A stretch of DNA of 64,000 nucleotides, taken from positions 106,955-170,954 of the forward strand of contig NZ_KI911331.1 of NCBI RefSeq assembly GCF_000513955.1, given 5' to 3'. Each line of letters opens with the position of its first letter. Within the stretch, counting starts at the first letter, position 1. This document shows positions 18,522 to 27,757 of the stretch, piece by piece. The DNA is from Pseudoxanthomonas suwonensis J47 (GTDB taxonomy: Bacteria > Pseudomonadota > Gammaproteobacteria > Xanthomonadales > Xanthomonadaceae). The position numbers and the translations under genes were made by a program. The notes beneath the pieces were generated by a model. It had not been told where the DNA came from. It ran no database searches and saw nothing but the letters and a program-made list of their open reading frames with translations.

Positions 18522-18959
18522 ATGTTCAAGAGCAAGTCGACCCAGCGCGACGGCTTCGCCATCGACACCCTGATCGGCCCGGACGTGGTCATCCGCGGCG
18601 ACCTGGAATTCAGCGGCGGCCTCTACGTGGAAGGCCGCATCGTCGGCAAGGTCTCCGCCATCGACGGCAAGGCCGCCAGCCTGCTGCTGGCCGAGCAGGG
18701 CAGCATCGAGGGCGAGATCAGCGCCCCGGTGGTGATCATCAATGGCAGCATGACCGGCGACGTCCATGCCGGCGAACGGATCGAGCTGGCGCAGAAGGCG
18801 CGGGTCGAGGGCAACGTCCATTACACCGTGGTGGAGATGAGCGCCGGCGCGCAGCTGACCGGCCGCCTCGTCCACGCCGGTTCCGGCCAGGGCAAGGTCG
18901 TCCCGCTGGCCGAGGCCGGCGCCACCCCGATCACCGCCGCCAAGGCCGCCAAGGCTTGA
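18522..18959 (+). CDS. Bactofilin (polymer-forming cytoskeletal protein)
   Basis: A 145-residue cytoskeletal protein that polymerises without nucleotides into filaments, often near the membrane, influencing shape or localising wall enzymes. The central right-handed beta-helix (about 15-120) is recognisable from repeated short strands with Gly turns: [53 protein letters not shown]. The termini are disordered, the C-terminus Ala/Lys-rich. It begins 2 bases after the coiled-coil membrane protein gene, its probable partner. Confidence 0.92.
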   Translation: MFKSKSTQRDGFAIDTLIGPDVVIRGDLEFSGGLYVEGRIVGKVSAIDGKAASLLLAEQGSIEGEISAPVVIINGSMTGDVHAGERIELAQKARVEGNVHYTVVEMSAGAQLTGRLVHAGSGQGKVVPLAEAGATPITAAKAAKA

Positions 18960-18962
18960 TCC

Positions 18963-18979
18963 GGGGCCGCTTCGGCCCC
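18963..18979 (+). terminator. Weak hairpin between bactofilin gene and erpA
   Basis: GGGGCCG and CGGCCCC pair around CTT just after the bactofilin stop. There is no T run, so it may attenuate or only protect the upstream transcript rather than terminate fully. erpA begins 12 bases later. Confidence 0.35.
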
Positions 18980-18990
18980 ATCTTGGCGGG

Positions 18991-19350
18991 ATGGAAATCC
19001 TGCCCACCTACCAGCAGCTCGAGCAGCCGCTGCGCTTCAGCCATGCCGCCGCCAGCAAGGTGCGCGAACTGATCGCCGAGGAAGGCAACGCCGACCTCAA
19101 GCTCCGCGTGTACATCCAGGGAGGCGGGTGCTCCGGCTTCCAGTACGGCTTCGAGTTCGACGAGAACCAGGCCGAGGACGACATGGCGGTGAACACCGAC
19201 GGCGTCACCCTGCTGGTCGACCCGCTCAGCCTGCAGTACCTGATGGGCGCGGAAGTCGACTACAGCGAAGGCCTCAGCGGCGCCCAATTCGTGATTCGCA
19301 ACCCCAACGCCAAGACCACCTGCGGCTGCGGCAGCAGCTTCAGCGTCTGA
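18991..19350 (+). CDS. erpA: Iron-sulfur cluster insertion protein ErpA
   Basis: A-type carrier that delivers iron-sulfur clusters to apoproteins, essential for respiratory growth in many proteobacteria. The 119-residue protein has the three family cysteines at C47 ([11 protein letters not shown]), C111 and C113 (CGCGSSFSV). The N-terminal [15 protein letters not shown] and the length fit ErpA better than IscA. It is on the plus strand between bactofilin and nudC. No isc or suf genes are in the window, so the assembly machinery it serves is elsewhere. Confidence 0.95.
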   Translation: MEILPTYQQLEQPLRFSHAAASKVRELIAEEGNADLKLRVYIQGGGCSGFQYGFEFDENQAEDDMAVNTDGVTLLVDPLSLQYLMGAEVDYSEGLSGAQFVIRNPNAKTTCGCGSSFSV

Positions 19351-19364
19351 CCTTGGGCGTCGCG

Positions 19365-20279
19365 ATGTCCCCGCCCGGCGGCCTCGGCGGCTACGCGTTC
19401 GCGCAACCGTCCCTGGACCGCGCCGATCCGCTGCGTGGCGATGCCGGCGCGCTGCGCGCGCTGTGGCCGGCCGCGCGGCTGCTGGTGCTCGACGCCGAGG
19501 GCCGCGCGCCCGCCGATGAAGCCGGCGATCCGCTGCCGCTGCTGGGCGCCGATGTCGGCGGCGGACCGGGCACGGCGATCTTCCTCGGCCGCGCCGGCGA
19601 GGAAGCCTGGTTCGCCATCGACCTGGCCACGCTGCCGGCGCTGCAGGCGCCGCAGTGGATCGACCTGCGCCGCGCCGCCGCGCAGTGGCCCGCGCAGGTC
19701 GCCAGCGCTTTCGCCTATGCCCGCGGGATGCTCTACTGGCAGGCCCGCTGCCGGTTCTGCGGGGTGTGCGGCGGCCCGGTGGCCTTCACCCGTGGCGGCT
19801 TCGTCGGCCACTGCGACCAGTGCGGCACCGACCACTATCCGCGCGTCGACCCGGCGATCATCGCCGCGGTCAGCGACGGCGAGCGCCTGCTGCTCGGCCG
19901 CCAGTCCAACTGGGCGCCGCGGCGCTGGTCGGTGCTGGCCGGCTTCGTCGAACCCGGCGAAGCGCCGGAGCAGACCGTGGTGCGCGAAGTCCACGAGGAA
20001 ACCCAGGTGCGGGTGCGCGCCTGCCGCTACCTGGCCGCGCAGCCGTGGCCGTTCCCCGGCGCGCTGATGCTCGGCTACGAGGCACTGGCCGAACCCGACC
20101 CGCCGCAGGTGGACGGCGAGCTGGAGGAGGCGCGCTGGTTCACCCGCGAGGAGATCGGCGCGGCTCTGCAGCACGACGGTTCGGAAGCAGAAGGCATCCT
20201 GCTGGCGCCGCCGATCTCGATCGCCCGCTCGCTGATCGAACACTGGTACCGCCACGGTCCGCTGATCACGCAGGCTTAG
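19365..20279 (+). CDS. nudC: NAD(+)/NADH diphosphatase NudC (mRNA de-NADding enzyme family)
   Basis: Hydrolyses NAD(H) to NMN(H) and AMP and, in E. coli, removes NAD caps from RNA. The 304-residue protein has an N-terminal variable domain and a four-cysteine zinc ribbon (CRFCGVCG...CDQCG, about 127-150). The Nudix box begins GFVEPGEAPEQTVVREVHEE (about 193-212), and the NADH-pyrophosphatase signature follows as AQPWPFPGALMLGY. The residue normally Gly near the end of the Nudix box is Gln (EETQV), a mild deviation. It starts 14 bases after erpA and is probably cotranscribed. Confidence 0.93.
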   Translation: MSPPGGLGGYAFAQPSLDRADPLRGDAGALRALWPAARLLVLDAEGRAPADEAGDPLPLLGADVGGGPGTAIFLGRAGEEAWFAIDLATLPALQAPQWIDLRRAAAQWPAQVASAFAYARGMLYWQARCRFCGVCGGPVAFTRGGFVGHCDQCGTDHYPRVDPAIIAAVSDGERLLLGRQSNWAPRRWSVLAGFVEPGEAPEQTVVREVHEETQVRVRACRYLAAQPWPFPGALMLGYEALAEPDPPQVDGELEEARWFTREEIGAALQHDGSEAEGILLAPPISIARSLIEHWYRHGPLITQA

Positions 20280-20331
20280 CGTCGGGCGCCCGCCGCCCGG
20301 GCTAGAATCGCCGGAGGGAGGATCCCCTTCG

Positions 20332-21225
20332 ATGTTCACAACGCTGGTCGCCGTCATCGCCGCGCTGGTGCTGGGCCACGTCGCGCCCGCGCCGGTGGCC
20401 TCCCTGCGTCGCTTCCACTGGTACACCCGCTGGCTGGAATGGCTGGGCGGGCAGGCCGCGGACGGCGGCTTCTGGCGCGGCCGCTACGGCATCGCGCTGG
20501 CGCTGCTGCCGCCGGTGCTGCTGGTGGCGCTGGTGCAGGTCGCCCTGTCCGGTCGCTGGCTGGGGCTGGTGAGCCTGCTGTTCGGCGTGCTGATGCTGGC
20601 CTGGACCTGGGGGCCGCGCGACCTGGACACCGACGTCGAGTCGGTGCTCGATGCCCACGACCTCGATACCCGCCGCGCGCGCCTGGCGCAGCTGGCACCG
20701 GCTCCCGACACGGTGATGGCCGAAGGCCCGACGCTGCCGGGCAACGTGATGCGCAGCGCGCTGCGCCGCTGGTTCGCGCCGCTGTTCTGGTTCCTGCTGC
20801 TCGGTCCGGCCGGCGCGCTGCTGTACCGCCTGGTCGAGCGCGCCGCCGTGGCCAACCCCGGCGTGCTGCCGGAAGAGAACGCGGCCGGCACCCGGGTGCT
20901 GCTGCAGTGGCTCGAATGGCCGGTGGCGCAGCTGATGACCCTGGCGCTGGCGTTGGCAGGCAACTTCGACCTGGTGTTCCGCGCCTGGCGCGGTGCCGGC
21001 GGCGACCGCTGGCAGCCGGAGAGCCTGTTCCTGGAGGCCGTCGGCCGCGCCGCGGTGAGCGGCGAGCTGGCCGAGGAAGCCGAGGACTACCTGCGCGAGG
21101 GCCGCACCCTGCCGGTAAGCGGCGAGCTGCTGGAACTGCGCGACGCGATGAGCCTGGTCTGGCGCATGCTGCTGCTGTGGCTGGCCCTGCTGGCGCTGCT
21201 GGTCATCGCCGGCTGGGTGAGCTGA
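20332..21225 (+). CDS. ampE: AmpE-like membrane protein
   Basis: A 297-residue inner-membrane protein of the AmpE family, named for its link to AmpD in control of inducible beta-lactamase in enterobacteria. Its biochemical role is unproven. Hydrophobic segments lie at about 1-22, 50-90, 145-165, 185-205 and 270-295. The cytoplasmic part contains VMRSALRRWFAPLFWFLLLG followed by PAGALLYRLVER, which is the AmpE/CobD-like conserved core. A GGAGG site precedes the ATG. No ampD or ampC gene is adjacent. Confidence 0.82.
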   Translation: MFTTLVAVIAALVLGHVAPAPVASLRRFHWYTRWLEWLGGQAADGGFWRGRYGIALALLPPVLLVALVQVALSGRWLGLVSLLFGVLMLAWTWGPRDLDTDVESVLDAHDLDTRRARLAQLAPAPDTVMAEGPTLPGNVMRSALRRWFAPLFWFLLLGPAGALLYRLVERAAVANPGVLPEENAAGTRVLLQWLEWPVAQLMTLALALAGNFDLVFRAWRGAGGDRWQPESLFLEAVGRAAVSGELAEEAEDYLREGRTLPVSGELLELRDAMSLVWRMLLLWLALLALLVIAGWVS

Positions 21226-21388
21226 TTCCGGCTACCGGCGCCGGTCAGGTTTGCTGGCGCCAATCACGACAAGGGCCTCGACACGGCGGCTTGCCTCCGC
21301 CTCGCCGCGCCGGGAACGCACATCGGCGCTGGCCACGCTTGGCGCATCGCCACGCGCACGCCAGCCCACCGCTACACGGTGGTCGGGC

Positions 21389-21802
21389 TCAGCCCGGCGC
21401 CAGCAGGGTGAAGGGGAACCACGGCAGGTTGCGCGCCACCCAGTACACCGGCAGCACCACCAGCCACAGCTTCGGTTCCATCACCACCGTCATCAGCGGG
21501 CGCAGCACGCGCGGCTGCCAGCCCTGGCCCCATGCCGCCATCAGCGGCATCAGCGGCAGCATCAGCATCGCCAGTGGGTTCATCGCGAAGGCGCCGGCGA
21601 TGTCGCCATGGACCAGCGCGTGCAGGGCGCGGGTCAGGCCGCAGCCGATGCAGAACAGCCCGGTGAACTGGCGGAACATGCATGGCGGGAACGGACTTCC
21701 CGCCACGTTGGGATCGAACGTGCGCAGCAGCCACACGCCGGCGCCGGCCGCGATCGCGGCCGACACCAGCGCCAGTACCCACAGCGCACGCCGTGCAGCC
21801 AT
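21389..21802 (-). CDS. DUF2752 family membrane protein
   Basis: A 137-residue protein with three to four hydrophobic segments. Its family signature is PPCMFRQFTGLFCIGCGLTR (about 39-58), continuing ALHALVHGDIAGAF. The cysteine pair in CIGCG is conserved in DUF2752 proteins of many bacteria. Function is unknown. It lies 7 bases downstream of a CD225-type membrane protein gene and is probably cotranslated with it, a pairing that recurs in bacteria. Confidence 0.85.
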   Translation of the reverse strand: MAARRALWVLALVSAAIAAGAGVWLLRTFDPNVAGSPFPPCMFRQFTGLFCIGCGLTRALHALVHGDIAGAFAMNPLAMLMLPLMPLMAAWGQGWQPRVLRPLMTVVMEPKLWLVVLPVYWVARNLPWFPFTLLAPG

Positions 21803-21809
21803 CGCGCGC

Positions 21810-22151
21810 TTACTGCGCCTGCTGCATCTGCTCGATCCACTGCTGGTACTCGGCCATGCCGCCGCTGGAGTACATGTAGATGTTCAGCAGCAGGCCGATG
21901 ATGGCCAGGGCGGTGGCGACCCAGCACCAGGTCTTGGCGTTGGCCGAGGCGCGGCGCGCGCCGTCGATGTCGCCGGCGGCCAGCAGGCCGTTGACCTTGG
22001 CCGCGAACACGATGGCGACGATGCCGACCAGGCCCAGCGGGCAGCACAGGCAGGTGGCCAGCACGGTCGAGATGATCGCCCACGCCAGGTAGTTGGGGAC
22101 CGGCCCGTAGGCCTGGGCGGTGTTCGGGGTGGGGGGCGGGACGTAGCTCAT
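21810..22151 (-). CDS. CD225/dispanin family membrane protein
   Basis: A 113-residue protein: a Pro-rich N-terminus (PPPTPNTAQAYGPVPNYL), then a first hydrophobic helix with a cysteine cluster (ATCLCCPLGLVGIVAIVFAA). The conserved KVNGLLAAGDIDGARRASAN loop and a second helix follow. This is the CD225 domain, also found in vertebrate interferon-induced transmembrane proteins. In bacteria its function is not settled. It shares a transcript with the DUF2752 gene, 7 bases apart. Confidence 0.88.
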   Translation of the reverse strand: MSYVPPPTPNTAQAYGPVPNYLAWAIISTVLATCLCCPLGLVGIVAIVFAAKVNGLLAAGDIDGARRASANAKTWCWVATALAIIGLLLNIYMYSSGGMAEYQQWIEQMQQAQ

Positions 22152-22334
22152 TGCATTGCCTCCTGCGGACGTGTGTTGGATGCGGTGGGTGCTTCGGCTG
22201 CGACGACGCCGGCGAGCGGACGTCGCCGGAGGTGCCTTGCTACGGGCCCGTTCCCGTGCCCTGCGGTCCCCCCCGGACCGTTCGTCGCAAGCCTAACCGA
22301 CCGGCCGCCGGCGGCAAAGCGGCATCGCGGCGCT

Positions 22335-24248
22335 TCAGGCCGCGTCGCCGCGCAGTGCGCGCACCTGCGCTTCCAGTGCCGCGGCGGTGACGCCCTCGCC
22401 CGGCATCGGTGGCGCCACGGCCACGTCCACGTGGGCACGGAACCGGCGCGGCACGCGCATCCGGCCCAGGCGCGAATCGCGCCGGCTCCACATGCTCGCC
22501 CACATCCCGCGCAGCGCCATCGGCACCACCGGCACCGGGCGGCCGGCCGCCGCGGCGCGCTCGAGGATCTTCTCCACGCCCGACTTGAACGGGGCGATTT
22601 CCCCGTCCTTGGTCAGCGCGCCCTCGGGGAAGATGCACACCAGCTCGCCCTCGGCCAGCGCCGCGTCGATCTCGTCGAAGGCGCGCTGCATCAGCGCCGG
22701 GTCTTCGCGCGCGCCAGCGATCGGGATCGCGCGGGCGGTGCGGAAGATCCAGCGCATCACCGGGATGTTGAAGATCCGGTAGTACATGACGAAGCGCACC
22801 GGCCGCGGGATGCTCGCCGCCAGGATCAGCGCGTCCATGTAGCTGACGTGGTTGCACACCAGCAGCGCCGCGCCCTCGTCCGGCACGTTCTTCTCGATGC
22901 CGTGCAGGCGCAGCCGGTACAGCGCGCGCACCATCACCCAGCTGAGGAAACGCATCAGGAACTCGGGCACGATGCTGAAGATCCAGATCGCGACCAGGGC
23001 ATTGGCGATGGCCAGGGCCAGGAACAGCTGCGTGCTGCTCAGGCCCAGCACCTGCTGGGCGACCAGGCCGGTGACTGCGGCCAGGACGATGAAGCCGGAG
23101 TTCTGGATGTTGACCGCGGCGAACACGCGCGACATCCGCGACAACGGCGTGCGGCTCTGGATCAGCGCGAACAGCGGCACCAGGAAGAAACCGGTGAACA
23201 CGCCGATGCCGAGCAGGTCGACGATGATCCGCGTGCTGCCAGGCTGCTGCAGGAAACCCGCCAGGTCCAGGCCGCCGACCGGCGCCGGGCCGGGGCGGGC
23301 GAAGTACAGGTCCAGCAGGAAGCCGGTCATGCCGAACGCGCCCAGCGGCACCAGGCCGATCTCGACGGTGCGCGCGGACAGCTTCTCGCACAGCAGCGAG
23401 CCGGCGCCGGTGCCGATCGAGAACAGCGCCAGCGCGCCGATGTAGAGCACCGCCGAATCGGAACGGCTGCCCAGGTGCACCTCGGCGTAGGCCGGCAGCT
23501 GCGAGGTCAGCACCGTGCCGAAGAACCAGAACCAGGACACGCCGAGGATGGCATTGCGCACCGCCAGCTGCTCGCGCGCCATGCGCAGCACTGCCAGCGA
23601 CTCGGGCAGCGGGTTCCAGCGCACGCGCAGCTGCGGCTCGCCGGCGTCGATCCGCGGGATCAGCCGCGCGACCAGGTTGCCGGTCACCGCCAGCGCGACG
23701 ATGGCGGTGGCCGCGGTGGCCGGGCCGTACTCGCCGGCCAGCTCGAAGATCAGCACGCCGCTGATCATGCCGCACAGGATCGAGATCGAGGTGCCCATCT
23801 CGACCAGGCCGTTGCCGCCGGTCAGCTCTTCCGGCTTGAGGATCGCCGGCAGCACCGAGTATTTCACCGGCCCGAACAGGGTCGACTGCACGCCGGTGAG
23901 GAACAGCGCCACCAGCAGCACCGGCATGGCCTGCAGCAGGAAGCCGACAGCCGCCAGCGACATGATCGCGATCTCCATCGTCGTGGTGATCACGATCAGC
24001 CGCTGCTTCTCCAGCTTCTCGGCGACCTGCCCGGCGATGGCCGAGAACAGGAAGTAGGGCAGGATGAAGATCGCCGGGGCGATCACCGCGTAGAGCGAGC
24101 GCTCCTGGGTGCTGACCCCGAGGAAGAACAGCAGGCCGATGATCGCCTGCCGGTAGAGGTTATCGTTGAACGCGCCCAGCGCCTGCACGATGAAGTAGGG
24201 CAGGAAGCGGCGCTGCGTCAGCAGCGAGAACTGGCTGTAACCGGACAT
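22335..24248 (-). CDS. MFS transporter fused to a PlsC-type acyltransferase (LplT/Aas-like)
   Basis: A 637-residue fusion. Residues 1-435 form about twelve membrane helices of a major-facilitator transporter resembling the lysophospholipid flippase LplT ([14 protein letters not shown] near the start). Residues 440-635 are a glycerolipid acyltransferase with the catalytic NHVSYMD (466-472) and FPEG (540-543) motifs. The likely job is to flip lysophospholipids inward and reacylate them in one polypeptide. The AMP-binding acyl-ACP synthetase domain of E. coli Aas is missing, so acyl donors must come from elsewhere. A 183-base gap separates it from the CD225 gene. Confidence 0.9.
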   Translation of the reverse strand: MSGYSQFSLLTQRRFLPYFIVQALGAFNDNLYRQAIIGLLFFLGVSTQERSLYAVIAPAIFILPYFLFSAIAGQVAEKLEKQRLIVITTTMEIAIMSLAAVGFLLQAMPVLLVALFLTGVQSTLFGPVKYSVLPAILKPEELTGGNGLVEMGTSISILCGMISGVLIFELAGEYGPATAATAIVALAVTGNLVARLIPRIDAGEPQLRVRWNPLPESLAVLRMAREQLAVRNAILGVSWFWFFGTVLTSQLPAYAEVHLGSRSDSAVLYIGALALFSIGTGAGSLLCEKLSARTVEIGLVPLGAFGMTGFLLDLYFARPGPAPVGGLDLAGFLQQPGSTRIIVDLLGIGVFTGFFLVPLFALIQSRTPLSRMSRVFAAVNIQNSGFIVLAAVTGLVAQQVLGLSSTQLFLALAIANALVAIWIFSIVPEFLMRFLSWVMVRALYRLRLHGIEKNVPDEGAALLVCNHVSYMDALILAASIPRPVRFVMYYRIFNIPVMRWIFRTARAIPIAGAREDPALMQRAFDEIDAALAEGELVCIFPEGALTKDGEIAPFKSGVEKILERAAAAGRPVPVVPMALRGMWASMWSRRDSRLGRMRVPRRFRAHVDVAVAPPMPGEGVTAAALEAQVRALRGDAA

Positions 24249-24403
24249 GCACGTCTCCGCGGGACTGCGCGGAGCCTAGCAGACGGCCCGCGCCGGCTGC
24301 CCGGGTCCCCGGTCGCCGCCGCAACGGTCCGTTGCGGTCCGCCCGTGCCGGCCAGCGGCGCGGGCGCGTACAGTGGCCGGGCCCACCCCGAGGTTATCGC
24401 GCG

Positions 24404-25264
24404 ATGTCCGCCACCACGCCCATGCCGGCCGCCTTCCTCGGCCATGGCAGCCCGATGAACGCGCTGGAGCGCAACCGCTATACCGAGGCCTGGCGCGCGT
24501 TCGGCGCCTCGGCGCCGCGGCCACGCGCGATCCTGGCGGTGTCGGCGCACTGGTACGGCAACTTCACCGCGGTCACGGCGATGCCGAAGCCGCGCACCAT
24601 CCACGACTTCTACGGCTTCCCGCAGGCGCTGTTCGACGTGCAGTACCCGGCGCCGGGCCTGCCGGAACTGGTCGAGGAGGTCGCCGACGCGGCGCGCCCG
24701 GACCAGGTCGGCGCCGACGTCGATGGCTGGGGCATCGACCACGGCACCTGGTCGGTGCTGGTGCATGCCTTCCCCGACGCCGACGTGCCGGTGGTGCAGC
24801 TGTCGATCGACGCGCGCCGCCCGCCGGAATGGCACCTGGCGCTGGGCGCGAAGCTGGCGGCGCTGCGCGGGCGCGGGGTGATGGTGGTCGGCAGCGGCAA
24901 CGTCGTGCACAACCTGCGCGCGATCGACTGGAACCGGCCCGATGGCGCCTTCGACTGGGCGCGCCGCTTCGAGGAGGACGCGCGCGCGCTGATGCTGGAG
25001 CGGCCCGCCGACGTGCCCTCGCTGGTCGCGCACCCGGACTACCGCCTGGCCGTGCCCACGCCGGACCACTTCCTGCCGCTGCTGTATGTCGCCGGGCTGG
25101 CCGCCGCGTCCGCGCGCGCACCCGACGTACTGGTCGACGGCTACGCCTACGGTTCGCTGTCGATGACCTCGTACGCGCTGGACGCGCATTGCCCGCAGGC
25201 CGCGGGTGGCGAGGGCGCCGCGCCGCTGGCCACGGCCCTGCCGCCGGAAGACGCCAACGTCTGA
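24404..25264 (+). CDS. 4,5-DOPA dioxygenase extradiol-like protein (LigB/DODA, YgiD type)
   Basis: A 286-residue class III extradiol dioxygenase-like protein from ATG 24404 ([17 protein letters not shown]). The metal-binding histidines are visible in [19 protein letters not shown] and GSGNVVHNL, the YgiD/DODA pattern. The open frame extends back to 24332 but lacks family sequence there. The physiological substrate in bacteria is uncertain; YgiD can cleave L-DOPA in vitro. It is divergent from the transporter-acyltransferase gene across a 155-base gap, with the amidohydrolase gene next downstream. Confidence 0.9.
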   Translation: MSATTPMPAAFLGHGSPMNALERNRYTEAWRAFGASAPRPRAILAVSAHWYGNFTAVTAMPKPRTIHDFYGFPQALFDVQYPAPGLPELVEEVADAARPDQVGADVDGWGIDHGTWSVLVHAFPDADVPVVQLSIDARRPPEWHLALGAKLAALRGRGVMVVGSGNVVHNLRAIDWNRPDGAFDWARRFEEDARALMLERPADVPSLVAHPDYRLAVPTPDHFLPLLYVAGLAAASARAPDVLVDGYAYGSLSMTSYALDAHCPQAAGGEGAAPLATALPPEDANV

Positions 25265-25308
25265 GCAGGCGGCGGCGTTACCATCGGCGCTCCCCACGGA
25301 GCCTGCCC

Positions 25309-26610
25309 ATGACGATGACCCTGCGCGCCTGTGTCCTGCTGTCGCTGCTGTTGCCGGCCTCCTGGGCGACGGCCGCCGATGCCGTCACCGGTGCGGCGGC
25401 ACGGCAGCAGCCGGCGATGGTCGAGTGGCGGCGCGACTTCCATCGGCACCCGGAACTGGGCGGGCACGAGGTGCGCACCGCCGACACCATCGCCCGCGAA
25501 CTGCGCGCGATGGGCCTGGAGCCGCGCACCGGCATCGCCCGCACCGGCGTGGTCGCGGTGCTGAAGGGCGCGTTGCCCGGGCCGCGGATCGCCCTGCGCG
25601 CGGACATGGATGCGCTGCCGGTGAAGGAGGAGACCGGGCTGGCGTTCGCTTCCACCGCCACCTCGAGCTATCGCGGCCAGCCGGTAAGCGTGATGCACGC
25701 CTGCGGCCATGACCTGCACATGGCGATCCTGCTGGGCGTGGCGCGCGCGCTGGTCGAGCGCCGCGACAGCCTGCGCGGCGAGGTCATGTTCGTGTTCCAG
25801 CCCTCGGAGGAAGGTCCGGACGAGCCGGGTGCGCCGTTCGGCGCGCGGCTGATGCTCGACGAGGGCGTGTGGAAGGATTTCCGTCCCGAGGCGGTGTTCG
25901 GCCTGCACGTGTGGTCGTCGCTGCAGGTCGGCCAGGTCGGCTTCCGCAGCGGACCGCTGCTGGCCAGCGCCGATGAATGGACGTTGACCGTGCGCGGCAG
26001 GCAGACGCACGGCTCGCGGCCGTGGGACGGCGTCGATCCGATCACCATCGGCGCGCAGGTGCTGCTGGGCACGCAGAGCATGATCGCCCGCCAGGTGAAC
26101 ATCGCCAGCACGCCGGTGGTGCTGACCGCCGGCCAGTTCAACAGCGGCGTGCGCTTCAACATCATTCCCGACGAGGCGGTGCTCGTCGGCACGCTGCGCA
26201 CCTTCGACCCGGAGGTGTGCGAGGACGTGGTCGCGCGCTTCCGTCGCATTGCCGATGCCTACGCGCAGGCGGCCGGCGGCAGCGCGGAGCTGTCGGTGGT
26301 GAGCAATGCGCCGGCGACGGTCAACGATCCGGCACTGGCGCGGCGGGTGCTGCCTTCGCTGCAGGCTGCGGTGGGCGCGGACAACGTGGTCGAGATGCCG
26401 CTGCAGACCATCGCCGAGGATTTCTCGCAGTTCGCCAACGAGGTGCCCGGCGCGTTCTTCCTGGTCGGCACCACCCCGGCGGGGCAGGACCCGGCGAAGA
26501 TGCCGATCAACCACTCGCCGAAGTACGCGCCGGACGAAGCGGCGCTGGAGCTCGGCGCGCGGGCGATGCTGCAGGTGGTGCTGGACTACCTGGGCGGCGA
26601 GCCGGGCTGA
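25309..26610 (+). CDS. Exported M20 family metallo-amidohydrolase (hippurate hydrolase / IAA-amino acid hydrolase type)
   Basis: A 433-residue secreted enzyme: a signal peptide (about 1-25, ending WATAADA), then the M20D catalytic fold. Metal and catalytic motifs are RRDFHRHPELGGHE, RADMDALPVKEETG, MHACGHDLHM, QPSEEG and IAEDFSQFA, so the metal site looks complete. Such enzymes hydrolyse N-acylated amino acids or dipeptide-like substrates; the periplasmic location suggests nutrient salvage. An insertion with the M20 dimerisation domain spans about 215-330. It ends 4 bases before the stop of the convergent aminotransferase gene. Confidence 0.9.
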   Translation: MTMTLRACVLLSLLLPASWATAADAVTGAAARQQPAMVEWRRDFHRHPELGGHEVRTADTIARELRAMGLEPRTGIARTGVVAVLKGALPGPRIALRADMDALPVKEETGLAFASTATSSYRGQPVSVMHACGHDLHMAILLGVARALVERRDSLRGEVMFVFQPSEEGPDEPGAPFGARLMLDEGVWKDFRPEAVFGLHVWSSLQVGQVGFRSGPLLASADEWTLTVRGRQTHGSRPWDGVDPITIGAQVLLGTQSMIARQVNIASTPVVLTAGQFNSGVRFNIIPDEAVLVGTLRTFDPEVCEDVVARFRRIADAYAQAAGGSAELSVVSNAPATVNDPALARRVLPSLQAAVGADNVVEMPLQTIAEDFSQFANEVPGAFFLVGTTPAGQDPAKMPINHSPKYAPDEAALELGARAMLQVVLDYLGGEPG

Positions 26611-26614
26611 GGCT

Positions 26615-27754
26615 TCAGCGGATCCGCGGCTGCGCCGCGAACCACGGCCGCAGCCGGCGCAGCGCCTCCTCCACGTGCACCGTGGCCGGGGCGAAGCTGA
26701 AGCGGATGAAGTGGTGGCCGTCCACCGGATCGAAGTCCACGCCCGGGGCCAGGGCCACGCCGGTGTCGGCGAGGATGCGCCGGCACAGCTCCAGGCTGTC
26801 GTCGCTGAGGTGGGCGACGTCGGCCCAGATGTAGAACGCGCCATCGGGCGGGGCGATGCGCTCCAGCCCCAGGTCCGGCAGCGCCTCCAGCAGCAGCTGG
26901 CGGTTGCGCGCATAGGTGGCGCGGTGGCCTTCCAGCTCCTCCGTGCAGTCCATCGCCACCAGCGCCGCCTGCTGGCTGGGCGAAGGCGGGGTCAGGAACA
27001 GGTTGCCGGCGTAGGCGCGCGCGGTGTCCACGTGCGCCGGCGGCACCAGCAGCCAGCCCAGGCGCCAGTCGACCATCGAGTAGTACTTGGAATAGCTGTT
27101 CACCACCATCGCGTCCGGCGCGTACTGCAGGATCGAGTGCGCCGGCCGGGTGTAGTGCAGGCCGTGGTAGATCTCGTCGGACAGCAGCACGATGCCGCGC
27201 TCGCGGCAGACCGCGGCGATCGCGCGCAGCTCGTCGGGTTCGATGATGGTGCCGGTGGGATTGGCCGGGCTGGCGAGGATCACGCCGGCCGGCGCCGGAT
27301 CCAGCGCGGCGATGGCCGCGGCCGTGAGCTGGTAGCGGCTCTCCGGGCCGCAGCCGATCTCCACCGGCTGCAGGCGCGCGGCGATGGCGGTGTTGCGGTA
27401 GGCGATGTAGCCGGGACGGGCGAAGGCGATGCGGTCGCCGGTCTCGAAGCGCGAGAGCATCGCCAGCAGCAGCGCGGGCGAGGCGCCGCAGGTGAGGATG
27501 AGCTGCGCCGGATCGATCTCCACGCCGTAGGCATCGCGGTAGTGGCGGGCGATGCGCTGGCGCAGCGGCACGCTTTCCCAGTAGCCCGGTGGCGGCTGCC
27601 CGAGGCCCTCGCGCACCGCCGCCAGCGCCGCGGCCGGCGCCGGCGTAGAGGGCTGGCCGAACTCCATGTGCACCACGGAGCGGCCTTCGGCCTCCAGCGC
27701 ACGCGCCAGCTGGCTGATGGCGATCGCGCGGAACGGTTCGACGCGACCGCCCAT
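26615..27754 (-). CDS. PLP-dependent class I/II aminotransferase
   Basis: A 379-residue fold-type I aminotransferase. Visible are the cofactor motifs ASPANPTGT (Asn contacting PLP), SDEIYHGL (Asp pairing with the ring nitrogen) and NSYSKYYSMVDWRLGW with the Schiff-base lysine and a phosphate-binding Arg. The C-terminal Arg for substrate carboxylate lies in HHFIRFSF. Substrate range cannot be decided; aspartate/aromatic aminotransferases of the AT-I alpha type are closest. The start is 3 bases after the purD stop, so it is cotranscribed with purine genes, although no pathway link is evident. Confidence 0.9.
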   Translation of the reverse strand: MGGRVEPFRAIAISQLARALEAEGRSVVHMEFGQPSTPAPAAALAAVREGLGQPPPGYWESVPLRQRIARHYRDAYGVEIDPAQLILTCGASPALLLAMLSRFETGDRIAFARPGYIAYRNTAIAARLQPVEIGCGPESRYQLTAAAIAALDPAPAGVILASPANPTGTIIEPDELRAIAAVCRERGIVLLSDEIYHGLHYTRPAHSILQYAPDAMVVNSYSKYYSMVDWRLGWLLVPPAHVDTARAYAGNLFLTPPSPSQQAALVAMDCTEELEGHRATYARNRQLLLEALPDLGLERIAPPDGAFYIWADVAHLSDDSLELCRRILADTGVALAPGVDFDPVDGHHFIRFSFAPATVHVEEALRRLRPWFAAQPRIR

Positions 27755-27757
27755 GGC

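Noticed and set aside
20439..24458. Plus-strand open frame of about 1340 codons across ampE and the minus-strand transporter gene
   Set aside because: It crosses several real genes in a wrong frame and has no recognisable domain.
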